A DNA stretch of 62,499 bases from Campylobacterota bacterium. GTDB lineage: Bacteria > Campylobacterota > Campylobacteria > Campylobacterales > Arcobacteraceae. The stretch covers positions 1-62,499 of the forward strand of contig QMKX01000006.1 in NCBI GenBank assembly GCA_003643835.1, written 5' to 3'. The notes beneath the pieces were generated by a model. That model searched no databases. It was not told the origin of the DNA and saw only the letters and a list, made by a program, of their open reading frames with translations. Shown piece after piece: positions 1-10,632 of the stretch. The position numbers and the translations under genes were made by a program. Position 1 is the first letter of the stretch. Each line of letters opens with the position of its first letter.

Positions 1-470
1 AGCCGAAACAACTCCATATATCTTGGTTCGCTTTGGATAAGATGTCTCACTCGTGCTATCGCTTCACAGATATAAAATCTGTTTTGCTCCCTAACTCGTG
101 GTAGCAAGCGAGTTGCTACTATATTTCAGGAAAAAGATATTTTTATAAATTTCGTATAGAAAATGAAACTGTTTGAGTTTGAAAAACGAGTTTTTCATTT
201 TTAGAAATCTTGAGAAAATATCCCTGAAATTATAACTGCCGATACCGATTTTTCACAGAAACATTTTTTGCTATCACAAAAAAGCGATTCTCTTGTTTGG
301 CCTACTTTTTCTAAAAAAGTAGGTATAGTGGGTAAAAGATTGTGGAGTAGAAGTTTAAAACAACCAAACATATGTATAGCAACTTCTACATTTTGGCCCG
401 AACAAGTTTAGGGTTTCGGGTATATAAAATATATTTTAGGTCGCCTCTAAAAACCTCTATACTCATAGCT
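1..470. repeat. Gene-free region rich in inverted repeats
   Basis: No convincing gene lies here. The stretch holds a series of inverted repeats: ACAGAT 66-71 with 77-82; AACTCG 93-98 with CGAGTT 109-114; a long one pairing 123-130 and 136-143 with 215-230, enclosing GAAAAAC/GTTTTTC at 181-196; CCTACTTTTT 301-310 with 314-323; GTAGAAGTT with AACTTCTAC around 349-396; and CCCGAA/TTCGGG around 397-420. On the minus strand, bases 1-120 stay open toward the window edge, but the reading has no recognisable family. The first 120 bases look like a dispersed intergenic repeat; this is inference, since no second copy occurs in the window. Confidence 0.5.
301..323. terminator. Perfect 10-bp hairpin, possible terminator
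   Basis: CCTACTTTTT (301-310) pairs with AAAAAGTAGG (314-323) around a three-base loop. It has no long U-run after it, so intrinsic termination is uncertain. It could close the minus-strand transcript that ends with cmoB or a transcript entering from the left edge. Confidence 0.35.
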
Positions 471-1382
471 TTAGGTGGCTTTTATATAAACTCGTTTTGG
501 TGCTGGGTATCCTTCTGTGGTGAGATTTTTGTTTTTTTTATCTAAAAAATCATCTAAACTATGGTTAAAACTCCATTTGGTAGCTCTTTGTTCATGTGAT
601 GATGTTTGAGATATATGAAGCACTTTTATATCTACAAAGCCGGCACGATTTAGCCAGTTTGTCAAAGCTTGCACGGTGGGTATGAAATATATATTTGGTA
701 TCTTTGCATATCTTTGTTTTGGTGTTAGACATATATCATCGCTACCATCTATCATAAATGTATCTATGATTATCTCACCTCGTGGGTTTAGAGCGTTTTT
801 GAGTTGCTTCAAGGTGCCTATAGGATCAGGCCTATGATACAAAACTCCCAGCATAAATATCGTATCGAACTTGTGGTTATAAAGTTTGAGATACTCCACA
901 CCTATCATCTCAAATACTATATCTGTTTTTATAAAATGGTTTAGAAAATCAAACTGAAGTTTATATACAGCCGAAGGGTCAAAACCTATGAGTTTTTTTG
1001 GTCTGTCTTGGTTCATCTTGAACATATAGTATCCGTTGTTGCAACCTATGTCTGCTACTATTTTGTTTTTTATATCAAAATGAGGTCTCAAGATATTGTA
1101 TTTTATATCGCTTCGCCACTCTGCTTGAAGCTCTATACCAAATATATCAAATGGCCCTTTTCGCCAAGGTATAAGCAACCTCAAAGCTTCGTATATGGCT
1201 TCTTTGTCTTGCGATTTTATGTTTTGTGTAGTCGATATATATATAGTATCATCAAAAACTACTTTTATATCTATTATATCTATATTTTTGATTTGCTGCA
1301 CTGCTTTATAGATCGGTTTTATATTTTTCCAGCTATATGCTTCGTCTTTTTTTATTCTTATTTTAGAAAGAGTGCTACTCAT
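471..1382 (-). CDS. cmoB: tRNA U34 carboxymethyltransferase CmoB
   Basis: CmoB transfers a carboxymethyl group from carboxy-S-adenosylmethionine to 5-hydroxyuridine at the wobble position (U34) of tRNA, completing cmo5U. The 303-residue length is close to the family norm of about 320. The segment GPFDIFGIELQAEWRSD (76-92) and the nucleotide-binding loop DIGCNNG (111-117) are family hallmarks of a class I methyltransferase fold. The ATG overlaps the end of the upstream permease gene (ATGAGTAG), so it is the last gene of the long minus-strand run. Its partner CmoA is not in this window. Confidence 0.93.
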   Translation of the reverse strand: MSSTLSKIRIKKDEAYSWKNIKPIYKAVQQIKNIDIIDIKVVFDDTIYISTTQNIKSQDKEAIYEALRLLIPWRKGPFDIFGIELQAEWRSDIKYNILRPHFDIKNKIVADIGCNNGYYMFKMNQDRPKKLIGFDPSAVYKLQFDFLNHFIKTDIVFEMIGVEYLKLYNHKFDTIFMLGVLYHRPDPIGTLKQLKNALNPRGEIIIDTFMIDGSDDICLTPKQRYAKIPNIYFIPTVQALTNWLNRAGFVDIKVLHISQTSSHEQRATKWSFNHSLDDFLDKKNKNLTTEGYPAPKRVYIKAT

Positions 1383-2583
1383 TTTTCAGTATATCTATGA
1401 TATCAAGATTGCCAGCTCTTACAGATGGATACAAAGCAGACAAATATACCACAACCGACGAACCAAATAGTATGATGAGAAGATCAGTAGTAGCAAGTTT
1501 AAGCGGAAGTTTGGTCGTGCCATATACATCTGCTGGAAGTTTGATTATGTCATAATTTTCAAGCACATATATACCCAAAAATCCCAAAGCAACTCCCAAA
1601 GCTATACCACCAAAACCTATTATGGTGCCAAGACGAAGAAATATCATTTTTATCTCTTTTTTACTCGCACCTTGACTTATGAGCAAGGCTATCTCTTTTC
1701 GCCTACTCATCACTGTCATAAGTAGCGAGCTTATGATATTTAACGATGCTATGAGCACTATGAGCATAAGCACTACCATCAGTGCCTTTTTTTCCATCTG
1801 CATCGCTGCGAACAAGTTGCCATTTTGTTGCCACCATCCAACTACACCTATGCCATCGTTTTTTAGATACTCCAAGAGCATAACCTTGTCTTCAAATGGT
1901 GTTTTGCTATATATATGGATACCATCATAGCTATCATCTGTCCTACCAAGCACTGCTCTTAGGGCGTCTATTGTCACATATATATAAGCATTGTCATATG
2001 CATTTAAGCCAGATTTGAAACTTTTGATATGTCTAAATCTTTTGACCTTTGGCATTTGTGATAATCCTGTAGGAGACACAGACGAGAAAAAAAATGTAAC
2101 CTTTGTGTTTGGTTCAAATATTCTCAAGCTTTCTTCTACACCCTTGCCTATTATTGTATCATACTTTTTCACTTTTGTATTTTTGACTGTTTTTGCAAAA
2201 ATTTTGTTTATTTTTTTCTCTTTTTTGATATCAACCGCATACACAAGTCCGCCACTCATCTTTTCGCCATTTTGTATTATTGCTTGTGTTTTTAGATACG
2301 GTGAAAACTTTAGTTTTGGGTATTTTTTCTCCAATCGTTTGAGTAGTTTTTTATCTACTTGTCCATCTACTATTGGAAATACCGTCAGTGGGTAGTTCAT
2401 AGTGAATAGTTTTTTAGCGAACTCTTTTGCTGTTCCGTTCATGATAGCCATAGATATCAAAAGCACCATGACACCTACACTAACTCCTATGAAAGCTAAA
2501 ACTGCACTTATGCTTATGTATGGATTTGTTTTGTCCCATTTTAGGTATTTTTTGACTATGAAGTTGACTAATTGGTTGTTCAT
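1375..2583 (-). CDS. LolC/LolE-like ABC transporter permease
   Basis: FtsX-family permease of the type that, with the ATPase LolD, extracts lipoproteins from the inner membrane for delivery to the outer membrane. The 402-residue protein has one N-terminal membrane segment (about 22-44), a large extracytoplasmic domain, and three C-terminal membrane segments, the standard LolC/E layout. A longer reading frame exists, but its first 26 residues lie inside secA. The chosen ATG at 2583 overlaps the secA stop as ATGA. No ATPase gene is adjacent, so the assignment to Lol rather than another FtsX-type system rests on architecture. Confidence 0.82.
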   Translation of the reverse strand: MNNQLVNFIVKKYLKWDKTNPYISISAVLAFIGVSVGVMVLLISMAIMNGTAKEFAKKLFTMNYPLTVFPIVDGQVDKKLLKRLEKKYPKLKFSPYLKTQAIIQNGEKMSGGLVYAVDIKKEKKINKIFAKTVKNTKVKKYDTIIGKGVEESLRIFEPNTKVTFFFSSVSPTGLSQMPKVKRFRHIKSFKSGLNAYDNAYIYVTIDALRAVLGRTDDSYDGIHIYSKTPFEDKVMLLEYLKNDGIGVVGWWQQNGNLFAAMQMEKKALMVVLMLIVLIASLNIISSLLMTVMSRRKEIALLISQGASKKEIKMIFLRLGTIIGFGGIALGVALGFLGIYVLENYDIIKLPADVYGTTKLPLKLATTDLLIILFGSSVVVYLSALYPSVRAGNLDIIDILKNE

Positions 2584-5186
2584 AATGAGGCTAATACACC
2601 CTTTTTTGGTCCGCTTTTGCCGCAGCATTGTTTGTATTTTTTGCCACTGCCACAAGGGCAAGGTGAGTTTCGCGGGATTTTTTTGGCTGTTGATTGTTTT
2701 GTTTGACCTTTGTTGTATTCTATGTCTTGATTTTCTTCGTCCTCTTTCATCTTATGTTTGAGTTTTTCTATCTCTTGCTCTTCTTTGTCTCTTATTTGTA
2801 TAGTAAACAACAACCGAACTATCTCGTGTTTGATAGAACTCACAAGCTGCAAAAACATCTCATAACTCTCTTTTTTGTATTCTACGAGTGGGTCTTTTTG
2901 GTTGTAGCTTCTCAAACCTATGCCAGTTTTTAGTGTGTCTATAGCATACAGATGCTCTCGCCAATAGTTATCGAGCACTTGAAGATACATCAACCTTTCT
3001 ACTTCGCTTTTTTGTTCTGGTGTGATGATAGCAAACTTGTCATTATAAACTTTGCTCATAGCTTTTGATACCAAACCGTGTATAGCTTCATAGTCCATAT
3101 CATCAAAACTATTTTGTGCCATATCTATAGACAACTCCTCTTTTAGTTTAGTGTTTAGTTGGTCTATATCAAACTCTTCAGGTGGCATACCGTCCATTAT
3201 ATTTGCGTCATTTAACAGATTGTCTATATACCACTGAAAGTTTTCATCTATTTTTGAGCCTATATCATATGTTTCATCAAGCAAGTTATCTCTGTATTGG
3301 TATATTGTTTGTCGTTGTTTGTTTGCTACATCGTCATATTCGAGCAAGTGTTTTCTGCTTTCAAAGTGCATGGCTTCTACTTTTTTTTGTGCATTTTCTA
3401 CTGACCTTGTCACCATACCTGACTCTATATGCTCACCATCTTTTAAGCCAAGCCTTGCCATAACTGAAGATATTTTATCGCTTCCAAATATACGAAGCAG
3501 GTTGTCTTCAAGCGAAAGAAAAAACTGACTGCTTCCTACATCGCCTTGTCGTCCTGATCTTCCTCTTAGTTGGTTGTCAATTCTTCTACTTTCATGTCGT
3601 TCTGTGCCTATTATAGCTAAACCTCCGAGCTGTAAACACTCTTTTGGTAGCTTTATATCCACTCCACGACCAGCCATATTGGTAGCGATCGTTACAGAGC
3701 CCAGCAAACCTGCATCTTCTATGATTTGCCCCTCTTTTTGGTGTTGTTTTGCGTTTAGAACTGTGTGTTTAATTTTCTGTTTAGTTAGGTGGTCGTGAAG
3801 AAGTTCAGATTTTTCTATCGAGCCTGTTCCTACTAATACAGGCTGACCTTTTTTGTTTAGTTCTTTTATCTTAGTGGCAACTGCTTCAAACTTCTCTTTT
3901 TCGGTTCTGTATATTAGGTCATTTTTGTCATCTCTATTTGCAGACACATTTGTAGGTATTGATACCACATCGAGGTCATATATTTGTGCGAACTCTGCTG
4001 CTTCGGTTTGTGCTGTACCTGTCATACCCGATAGTTTTTTATAGAGTCTAAAATAGTTTTGAAATGTGATATCCGCAAGTGTTTGCGATTCTTTTTGTAT
4101 CGCTACACCCTCTTTTGCCTCAAGTGCCTGATGCAACCCTTCACTAAACCTACGACCTTCACTAACTCTGCCTGTAAATTCATCTACTATTAGGATTTTA
4201 TCCTCTCGTATTATATAGTCCACATCTTTATTAAAAAGATAATTTGCTTTGATAGCTTGGTCTATATTGTGTGATAGCACTGCGTTTTCAAGTGAATACA
4301 TACTATCTACCCCAAATGCTTTTTCGGCTTTCTCTATGCCTTGGTCTGTTATCATCACATTTTTGTTTTTCTCATCTATAGTAAAATCGCCAGTAGTTAT
4401 AGTGTCCTCTTCTGGTGATTTTGGCTCTATTGTCTCGCCTTTTGTCATAGATTTTGCTATTTTGTCCGATAGCACATAGTTGTCGTTTTTAGCTCCGGTG
4501 GCTCCAGATATGATCAATGGCGATCTTGCTTCATCTATAAGTATAGAATCAACCTCATCAACTATAGCAAAACTATGGCCCCTTTGTATCTTGTCTTTTT
4601 GTGACTCTGTCATATTGTCTCGTAGATAATCAAAGCCATATTCGTTGTTTGTGCCATATGTTATATCGGCATCGTATTGGGCTTTTCTCGTCTCGTGGTC
4701 GTCTATGTCGCCTACTATTACTCCAACTGAAAAACCCAAAAACCCATACAATGGTCTCAACTCGTTTGCATCTCTAGAAGCGAGATAGTCATTTACCGTG
4801 ATGATATGCACAGGCTTGCCACTCATGGCATTGAGCACTACAGGCAAGGTTGCTACCAAAGTTTTTCCTTCGCCTGTTTTCATCTCTGCTATTTTGTTGT
4901 CATTTAGCACCATACCGCCTATTAATTGCACATCGTAGTGTCTCATATTTAACACTCTTTTACTAACTTCTCGAACTATAGCAAATACATCGTTTAGCAA
5001 CTCATCAAGCTTTTTTTCATCGTTGTTTAGTTGGTCTTTTAGAGTTTGAAAACTTTGTTGTAGCTGTTTGTCGTTTTGTTTTTCGTATTTTGGTTCAAGT
5101 TTGTTTATCTGCAACACAACTTTGCTATACATTTTTAGCTGTTTGTCGTTTCTTGTGTTAAATACAGACAATAGTTTTTTTAACAT
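2580..5186 (-). CDS. secA: Preprotein translocase ATPase SecA
   Basis: SecA is the motor that drives unfolded proteins through SecYEG. The 868-residue protein has Walker A GEGKT (105-109), the [14 protein letters not shown] segment of the DEAD core, helicase motifs such as GRGVDI and the [10 protein letters not shown] segment. It ends with the zinc-binding tail [13 protein letters not shown] that contacts SecB or ribosomes. The ATG is preceded by AAGGATATAAAA. The gene reads directly into the LolC-like permease (ATGA overlap), pairing export with lipoprotein sorting. Confidence 0.98.
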   Translation of the reverse strand: MLKKLLSVFNTRNDKQLKMYSKVVLQINKLEPKYEKQNDKQLQQSFQTLKDQLNNDEKKLDELLNDVFAIVREVSKRVLNMRHYDVQLIGGMVLNDNKIAEMKTGEGKTLVATLPVVLNAMSGKPVHIITVNDYLASRDANELRPLYGFLGFSVGVIVGDIDDHETRKAQYDADITYGTNNEYGFDYLRDNMTESQKDKIQRGHSFAIVDEVDSILIDEARSPLIISGATGAKNDNYVLSDKIAKSMTKGETIEPKSPEEDTITTGDFTIDEKNKNVMITDQGIEKAEKAFGVDSMYSLENAVLSHNIDQAIKANYLFNKDVDYIIREDKILIVDEFTGRVSEGRRFSEGLHQALEAKEGVAIQKESQTLADITFQNYFRLYKKLSGMTGTAQTEAAEFAQIYDLDVVSIPTNVSANRDDKNDLIYRTEKEKFEAVATKIKELNKKGQPVLVGTGSIEKSELLHDHLTKQKIKHTVLNAKQHQKEGQIIEDAGLLGSVTIATNMAGRGVDIKLPKECLQLGGLAIIGTERHESRRIDNQLRGRSGRQGDVGSSQFFLSLEDNLLRIFGSDKISSVMARLGLKDGEHIESGMVTRSVENAQKKVEAMHFESRKHLLEYDDVANKQRQTIYQYRDNLLDETYDIGSKIDENFQWYIDNLLNDANIMDGMPPEEFDIDQLNTKLKEELSIDMAQNSFDDMDYEAIHGLVSKAMSKVYNDKFAIITPEQKSEVERLMYLQVLDNYWREHLYAIDTLKTGIGLRSYNQKDPLVEYKKESYEMFLQLVSSIKHEIVRLLFTIQIRDKEEQEIEKLKHKMKEDEENQDIEYNKGQTKQSTAKKIPRNSPCPCGSGKKYKQCCGKSGPKKGVLASL

Positions 5187-5230
5187 TTTTATATCCTTAA
5201 TTTTGTCATCTTATCCAAATAATCTTATGG

Positions 5231-5977
5231 CTACCCAAACCCAAATAGTTTGAACTCTTTTGGCTCTTTTGCCTCAAAACAATAATCAAAAATCTCTGTT
5301 TTGACACAATGTAGCATAACTCTTTGGATATTGGCACTCTTTTTGCCATACAAGATATCTCCTACTATTGGGTGCCCTACACTTGATAAGTGCACTCGTA
5401 TTTGATGTGTTCTGCCGTCTTGTATGACTACTTTTAGTTTTGATAATTTACCTTGTATAAATAGTGGTGTAACTATAGTTGTAGCTGGTTTGCCATTTTT
5501 TTCATCTATTTTGCTTTTTGCTGTTTTGCCTTTGGTTGTCATAATTGGTTGGTCTATGGTCAAACTTTCTGGCACTTTGCCTTGCACTATAGCTATGTAT
5601 TCTTTATAGACATTTTTTTGTTTAAATTGTTGTATAGCTTTTGTTTGAAATAACTTTGTTTTAGCAAACAACATAACACCGCTTGTCTCTTTGTCAAGTC
5701 TGTTTAACAAAAAAAAGTTTTTAAATAGTTTGCTGGTTTGTTCGGCTGTTTGGTATGCTGGTTTATCTACTACTAATATATTGTCATCTTCAAATATCAC
5801 TTTTGTTTGTGGTATCGGTTTGATATCAAATACACTTTTGCTATCTATGAGCACTCTTGCTATTTGAAGTTTTTGACCTTTTATAGAAACTAAACCACTA
5901 TCTATATATAGTTTTGCTTTTTTTGCTGATATATCTTCTTGGATTGATAGCAGTTTATATGCTTTTTCCTTACTCAT
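5231..5977 (-). CDS. RluA-family pseudouridine synthase
   Basis: Converts specific uridines in rRNA or tRNA to pseudouridine. The 248-residue protein carries the family signature RLDKETSG (93-100) with the catalytic Asp at 95; the usual preceding His is Asn here. A further conserved stretch GRTHQIRVHLSSVGHPIVGD lies near the C-terminus. An S4-like N-terminal part is suggested by the first 50 residues. The ATG overlaps the end of waaA. The target uridine cannot be deduced; a second paralogue lies at 40833. Confidence 0.9.
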   Translation of the reverse strand: MSKEKAYKLLSIQEDISAKKAKLYIDSGLVSIKGQKLQIARVLIDSKSVFDIKPIPQTKVIFEDDNILVVDKPAYQTAEQTSKLFKNFFLLNRLDKETSGVMLFAKTKLFQTKAIQQFKQKNVYKEYIAIVQGKVPESLTIDQPIMTTKGKTAKSKIDEKNGKPATTIVTPLFIQGKLSKLKVVIQDGRTHQIRVHLSSVGHPIVGDILYGKKSANIQRVMLHCVKTEIFDYCFEAKEPKEFKLFGFG

Positions 5978-7127
5978 AGGTTGCCTTTTTTATATAATTT
6001 ATGATATCTTTTGTATCACCTTTGTTCAGTAGTTTTGCTTTGTTTAGAGTTTTGATATTTTTTAAACTACCTTGAAGGTTTTTTTTGTTTACTATTTCAT
6101 ATGCGCTTATAGATTCAAAAAGAGCATATTGGTTAAATATATGCTCTCCTGTTATTATGATATTTTGAAAATATGCAGGCTCAACTGGGTTGTGTCCTCC
6201 TATTTTAGCGAATGCTCCGCCTAATATCACCGCATCGCTTATAGCATATATATTGATAAGTTCACCCAAACTATCAAGCAAAATAATATCAGTATCAAAA
6301 CTTTTATTTATACTAAATTTCTGGTATGTTATATTTTTGTTTTTTATGAAATCCAATATAAGATTATCTACCCTTTCAAATCTTTGTGGGTGCCTTGGCA
6401 CGATAATCAGCTTGCCTATATTTTTGCTCCATGCATCAAGCACCAATTGTTCTTCAGTTTCGTGAGTGCTAGCTGCTACGACTAAAAAGCTGTCTTTTGG
6501 TTTGTCGTATTTTTGTGTTATTTTAGGTTTAATTGACAACTTTATATTGCCAACTGTTTCTATATTTTTAGCTCCTAATTGTTCTAATCTTTGTTTATCA
6601 GTGTCGCTTTGAGCGAAAATTTTATCAATATTTTTAAATATTTTTTTATAAAACCATCTATTTTTTAGATATTTTTTATATGACCTGTCGCTTATTCTGG
6701 CATTTACCAATACTGTTTTTATACCTTTGAGTTTCGCTATGAAAAACAACATATACCAAAGCTCTGCTTCGATTACAACCAAAACTTTTTGTTTGCTTAT
6801 CCAAAATGGCAAAATACTCTCAAACGGCAAAAATTTACTCTTTGCGCATATCTGTTTTGCTTTTTTGTAGCCTGTATCTGTGATAGTAGATATGTTTATA
6901 TTTTGCGTTATTTTTATGCTATTGATTATATTTTGCACCACTACAATTTCACCATATGAACACCCATGAAACCACACGCCGCTTTTGACAAACTTAGAAC
7001 TAAAGCCAAAAAATCTATGAGGAATTGATAGTTTGTATTTTTGTTTTGTTGAAATATAGAGTAAATATGGCAAAAAAACAATATGCAAAAAAACTGACAA
7101 TACAAAATAAAAAAAAGCAAATATCAT
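5970..7127 (-). CDS. waaA: 3-deoxy-D-manno-octulosonic acid (Kdo) transferase WaaA
   Basis: Transfers Kdo from CMP-Kdo to the lipid A precursor at the inner membrane. The 385-residue protein starts with a hydrophobic anchor (about 1-25), then VWFHGCSYGE in the place of the family's WxHxxSxGE motif. The C-terminal glycosyltransferase half carries GGHNPVEPA and the acceptor-domain patterns expected of the family. The start overlaps the recN stop (ATGA). kdsA, which makes the Kdo precursor, is elsewhere in this window (23427). Confidence 0.94.
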   Translation of the reverse strand: MIFAFFYFVLSVFLHIVFLPYLLYISTKQKYKLSIPHRFFGFSSKFVKSGVWFHGCSYGEIVVVQNIINSIKITQNINISTITDTGYKKAKQICAKSKFLPFESILPFWISKQKVLVVIEAELWYMLFFIAKLKGIKTVLVNARISDRSYKKYLKNRWFYKKIFKNIDKIFAQSDTDKQRLEQLGAKNIETVGNIKLSIKPKITQKYDKPKDSFLVVAASTHETEEQLVLDAWSKNIGKLIIVPRHPQRFERVDNLILDFIKNKNITYQKFSINKSFDTDIILLDSLGELINIYAISDAVILGGAFAKIGGHNPVEPAYFQNIIITGEHIFNQYALFESISAYEIVNKKNLQGSLKNIKTLNKAKLLNKGDTKDIINYIKKATYE

Positions 7128-8659
7128 AAGTTTATTTCTAAAAGTTTAGTAGCAAACTGCTTGGCTTGCGTTGTGATATTTTGACCGCTTATTATTCTCG
7201 CTATCTCATCTATTCTCTCATTTTTATTTAAAATTTTTATGTGCGAAGTGTTGTTTTGTTTATAAACCAATATATGCTTATCTGCCATAGAGCTAAGCTG
7301 TGGCTGGTGCGATATAGCAAATATCTGATAATTTTTTGACAACTCCTTGAGAACAGCCGATAATGCTTCGCTCTCTTTACCACTAAGATTTGCATCTATT
7401 TCGTCTAAAAAAAGTGATACATTATCTTTGAGGTTATATTTCGCTTTCGCACACAAAAGTGATAGTTTTAGTCTATTTTGTTCGCCACTGCTTATGTTGG
7501 CTAATTTTGTGTTGTTTAATGTTATATTTAATATATCTTGTCCATCTTTATCTATAGGTTTATTTGATATTGACAACTCTATAGGGTTCATATAAAGTTT
7601 GTTTAAGTAGCTGTTTATGTTTTGTTTTAGTTGTTTTAGATATTTTGTCCTGTTTGTTGTGAGTATTTTTGCTGTGTTGTTTATTTGTATCTCGAGTTTT
7701 TTGATATTTTTTTCAAGTATTGTTATATCAAATGTCATATTTTCTAAACTTTCAAGTTTTTGTTTTTTGATATTTTGTTGGATATTTGCTTGTTCTAAAC
7801 TTCCGTATTTTTTTTCCAGTTTAGACAAAAGTTCGATTTTGTCTATGAGTTTTTCTATATCATTTTCATCGATATTTTCAACTCTTTGTGTGAAATTTTC
7901 TATCAGTGTTTGTATTTTTAAACCAGCTTGTGTGAAAAACTCTGCATCTTCGCCCATCTTAGATAACATTTTATCAATCTTGTGAAAATCATATATAGTA
8001 GATGAGGCATCTGTTATGGCTTCGCTTATAATCTCTTTTTGTGCGAACCCTTTTTTGATAGAACGCAGTTCATTTAGCTCATCGGGTTTGATATCTTCTT
8101 CTCCTATTTGATTTATCTCGTATTTCAAAAAATCTATCTTTTCTTCAATATCTTGTTCGTCATTTTTTAGCTCTTTTAGCTCTTTTTGTTTGAATTTAAG
8201 CGTTTGAAATGTTTGTTCATAATCAAAAATAATCTTATGGTGATTTGTATCTTTTGTTTTTATGATAGTATCTAAAAACTCTACAAGCGAACTATTATCA
8301 AACTCGCCACTATCTTTATGGTTTATAAATCTTATAAAACTGCTTGAAAAACTCTTAAGCTCCTTTTTGGATATTTTCATAGAGTTTAGATAATGTTTTA
8401 CATTTGGATTTTCAAGCTTTTTTATACAAAAATCATCTTTGTTTATATCAAACTCTTGTTTTATTATGTTGTGACGGCTTATGCAAACTTCGCTTATGTC
8501 AGCTTTGGTGGGCTTCAAGGCAAATGCACTAAGTATAGCATCAAGCAACACTGTTTTGCCAGCACCACTTGGGCCGGTAAACACTACAAGAGAGTTATTA
8601 AACTCTATATTAAGCTCATCAAAAAACACACAATTTTTGAGATAAAAACTACTTATCAT
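7124..8659 (-). CDS. recN: DNA repair ATPase RecN
   Basis: SMC-like ATPase for double-strand break repair. Walker A GPSGAGKT lies near residue 30. A central coiled coil of roughly 150-330 follows, then the ABC signature ISSGEQNRLKLSL and Walker B LFLDEID. At about 511 residues it is slightly shorter than the usual 550. An in-frame GTG two codons upstream is possible, but the ATG at 8659 has GGGG at a good distance. The start lies inside the end of nadK. Confidence 0.93.
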   Translation of the reverse strand: MISSFYLKNCVFFDELNIEFNNSLVVFTGPSGAGKTVLLDAILSAFALKPTKADISEVCISRHNIIKQEFDINKDDFCIKKLENPNVKHYLNSMKISKKELKSFSSSFIRFINHKDSGEFDNSSLVEFLDTIIKTKDTNHHKIIFDYEQTFQTLKFKQKELKELKNDEQDIEEKIDFLKYEINQIGEEDIKPDELNELRSIKKGFAQKEIISEAITDASSTIYDFHKIDKMLSKMGEDAEFFTQAGLKIQTLIENFTQRVENIDENDIEKLIDKIELLSKLEKKYGSLEQANIQQNIKKQKLESLENMTFDITILEKNIKKLEIQINNTAKILTTNRTKYLKQLKQNINSYLNKLYMNPIELSISNKPIDKDGQDILNITLNNTKLANISSGEQNRLKLSLLCAKAKYNLKDNVSLFLDEIDANLSGKESEALSAVLKELSKNYQIFAISHQPQLSSMADKHILVYKQNNTSHIKILNKNERIDEIARIISGQNITTQAKQFATKLLEINL

Positions 8660-9494
8660 AGTCACCCCATCGTAGTTTTTGGCTTAGTATATCAAAATAA
8701 TTAAACTCACATCTATGTATAAGTTTAGCTTTTTTTGAAGCTTGAGATATACTAATTTGCTCTCCTCGTGCTAGCTGTAGGCTTGTTTGTCCGTCTATGA
8801 TTATCTTGATATCCTCTTCTCCTACACTTTTAAATTTGATATTAAAAACTTCTGGCAAAACTACTGGTCTTTGTGTTAAAGAGTGAGCAGATATAGGAGT
8901 GACCACGATACCACGCCCAAGTGGATATATCACAGGTCCGCCACACGATAAGTTATAAGCGGTTGAACCAGTAGGAGTAGATACTATCACTCCATCGCCT
9001 CTGTAGTGATTAAATCGTTTGTCATTGATAGTGGCATCTATATCTACAAGACCTCGCATGGATTTTTTGCACAATACTATGTCGTTGAAACTATAATAAG
9101 TTTTGTTTTCTATTTGAAGCTTCAACATCAATCTTTCGTCAATTCTAAACTCGCCTTTTTTTATTTTTTTTAAAAACCCATCAAACTGATTTTGGTCTAT
9201 ATCAATAAGAAAACCAAGCTTGCCAAAATTTATACCTAGTATTGGTATGTCAAAATTATATGCTTTTCTTGCTGTTGATATCAAAGTTCCATCGCCACCT
9301 ACACAAAGCAAAAAATCACTTCTTTCGCACAACTTTATAAACTCCAAACCCTCTTTGTCTATCGTGTTTGCGCTGTTTGTTTCTAAAATATAGTTTATGT
9401 TGTTTTGTTTTAAAGTATTCAATATCTCAAGATAGTTTGATATTAGGTTTTTTGAGTTTGGCTTGAACAATACTCCAGCTGTTTCGAGTTTCAT
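8649..9494 (-). CDS. nadK: NAD kinase
   Basis: Phosphorylates NAD to NADP. The 281-residue protein has the invariant GGDGT (66-70) and the downstream STPTGSTAYNLSCGGP substrate-binding region. It sits between carA and recN, an order common in this phylum. ATG start after AAAAAG. Confidence 0.96.
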   Translation of the reverse strand: MKLETAGVLFKPNSKNLISNYLEILNTLKQNNINYILETNSANTIDKEGLEFIKLCERSDFLLCVGGDGTLISTARKAYNFDIPILGINFGKLGFLIDIDQNQFDGFLKKIKKGEFRIDERLMLKLQIENKTYYSFNDIVLCKKSMRGLVDIDATINDKRFNHYRGDGVIVSTPTGSTAYNLSCGGPVIYPLGRGIVVTPISAHSLTQRPVVLPEVFNIKFKSVGEEDIKIIIDGQTSLQLARGEQISISQASKKAKLIHRCEFNYFDILSQKLRWGDYDK

Positions 9495-9504
9495 CTTTTT
9501 GTTA

Positions 9505-10632
9505 TCACTGATGTTTTATCATAGATGCAAACTCGTCAAATATATATCTGCTCTCTTTTGGGCCTGGATTTGCTTCTGGGTGGTGCTGGACTGAAAATAT
9601 ATTTTTGTTTTTGTATTTCACTCCCTCTATAGTGCCATCAAAAAGATTTTTATGTGTAATAGTAGCTATTTGTTCTATGGTATTTGGCACATTGTAGTTG
9701 TGATTTTGTGCTGTTATTTCTACTTTGTTTGAGCTTTTTACTGGGTGATTTCCACCATGTTGTCCAAACTTTAGTTTGTATGTGTCGTATCCAAAAGCTA
9801 TACTTAGAAGTTGATGCCCTAAACATATCGCAAATATCGGTATATCGCTGTTTATTAGTAGTTTTATCTGTTCTATCTCTTTTTCAAGCTTCATAGGATC
9901 GCCTGGTCCGTTACTTAAGAACACTCCTCCTATAAGGTTGTTTTTAAAATCATTTAAAATATCTTTTGCTTCAAACGAACAAGGCAACACTACTACATCA
10001 AGGCCACTTTGTGTAAGTTCGTCGAGTATTGATGTTTTCACACCAAAATCTATAACAGCTATCTTTTTATTTGTTGGTTTTGCTTTGTTGAATTTTTGTG
10101 TTTCGCTGTTCCAGCTTGCTCTTTTGTGTTCGTATGGCTTTTTGGTGCTTACAATTTCGCAGTAGTTTGTATCTTCTATTCTTTTAGAGTTTTCTAATTT
10201 TTCTTTTAGTTTGTTTTTGTCGCTTGTGGTTGTAGATGCTATCATCATCATAGAACCTTCGTCTCTTATGTGTTTTATGATTTTTCTTGTGTCTATGTCG
10301 CATATTCCCATACGGTTGTGTTCTTTTAATAGTTTATCAAAACTACTCGTAGCTCTGTAGTTTGAATAATCTTCTGTATAGTTTCGCACCAAAACACCCT
10401 CACACCACACACGACTGCTTTGCATGTCGTTTTCGTTGACGCCTACTATACCAATCTCGGGCATAGAAAATACCACAAACTGTCCTGCGTAGCTTGGATC
10501 ACTTGATATCTCTTGGTATCCTGTCATCGATGTATTAAACACAACCTCGCCTATAGCCTCTTTTGATGCACCAAAACTATTTGCTTGAATAAAAAGACCG
10601 TTTTCAAAATACAACCAAACCTTTTTTTTCAT
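9505..10632 (-). CDS. carA: Carbamoyl-phosphate synthase small (glutaminase) chain
   Basis: Releases ammonia from glutamine for the large subunit CarB, feeding arginine and pyrimidine synthesis. The N-terminal CarA domain (1-150) is followed by a class I glutamine amidotransferase domain with nucleophile Cys270 in FAICLGHQ and the catalytic HHPEANPGP near the C-terminus. The 375-residue length is normal. The start overlaps the DUF507 gene stop (ATGA). carB is not in the window. Confidence 0.97.
   Translation of the reverse strand: MKKKVWLYFENGLFIQANSFGASKEAIGEVVFNTSMTGYQEISSDPSYAGQFVVFSMPEIGIVGVNENDMQSSRVWCEGVLVRNYTEDYSNYRATSSFDKLLKEHNRMGICDIDTRKIIKHIRDEGSMMMIASTTTSDKNKLKEKLENSKRIEDTNYCEIVSTKKPYEHKRASWNSETQKFNKAKPTNKKIAVIDFGVKTSILDELTQSGLDVVVLPCSFEAKDILNDFKNNLIGGVFLSNGPGDPMKLEKEIEQIKLLINSDIPIFAICLGHQLLSIAFGYDTYKLKFGQHGGNHPVKSSNKVEITAQNHNYNVPNTIEQIATITHKNLFDGTIEGVKYKNKNIFSVQHHPEANPGPKESRYIFDEFASMIKHQ

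Noticed and set aside
1-120. Minus-strand open frame reaching the left edge
   Set aside because: About 40 codons with Arg-rich, Cys-containing peptide and no recognisable family; overlaps inverted repeats. More likely non-coding repeat.
2584-2661. N-terminal extension of the LolC-like protein
   Set aside because: Reverse-frame reading of the secA zinc-tail coding region; the ATGA overlap start is better.
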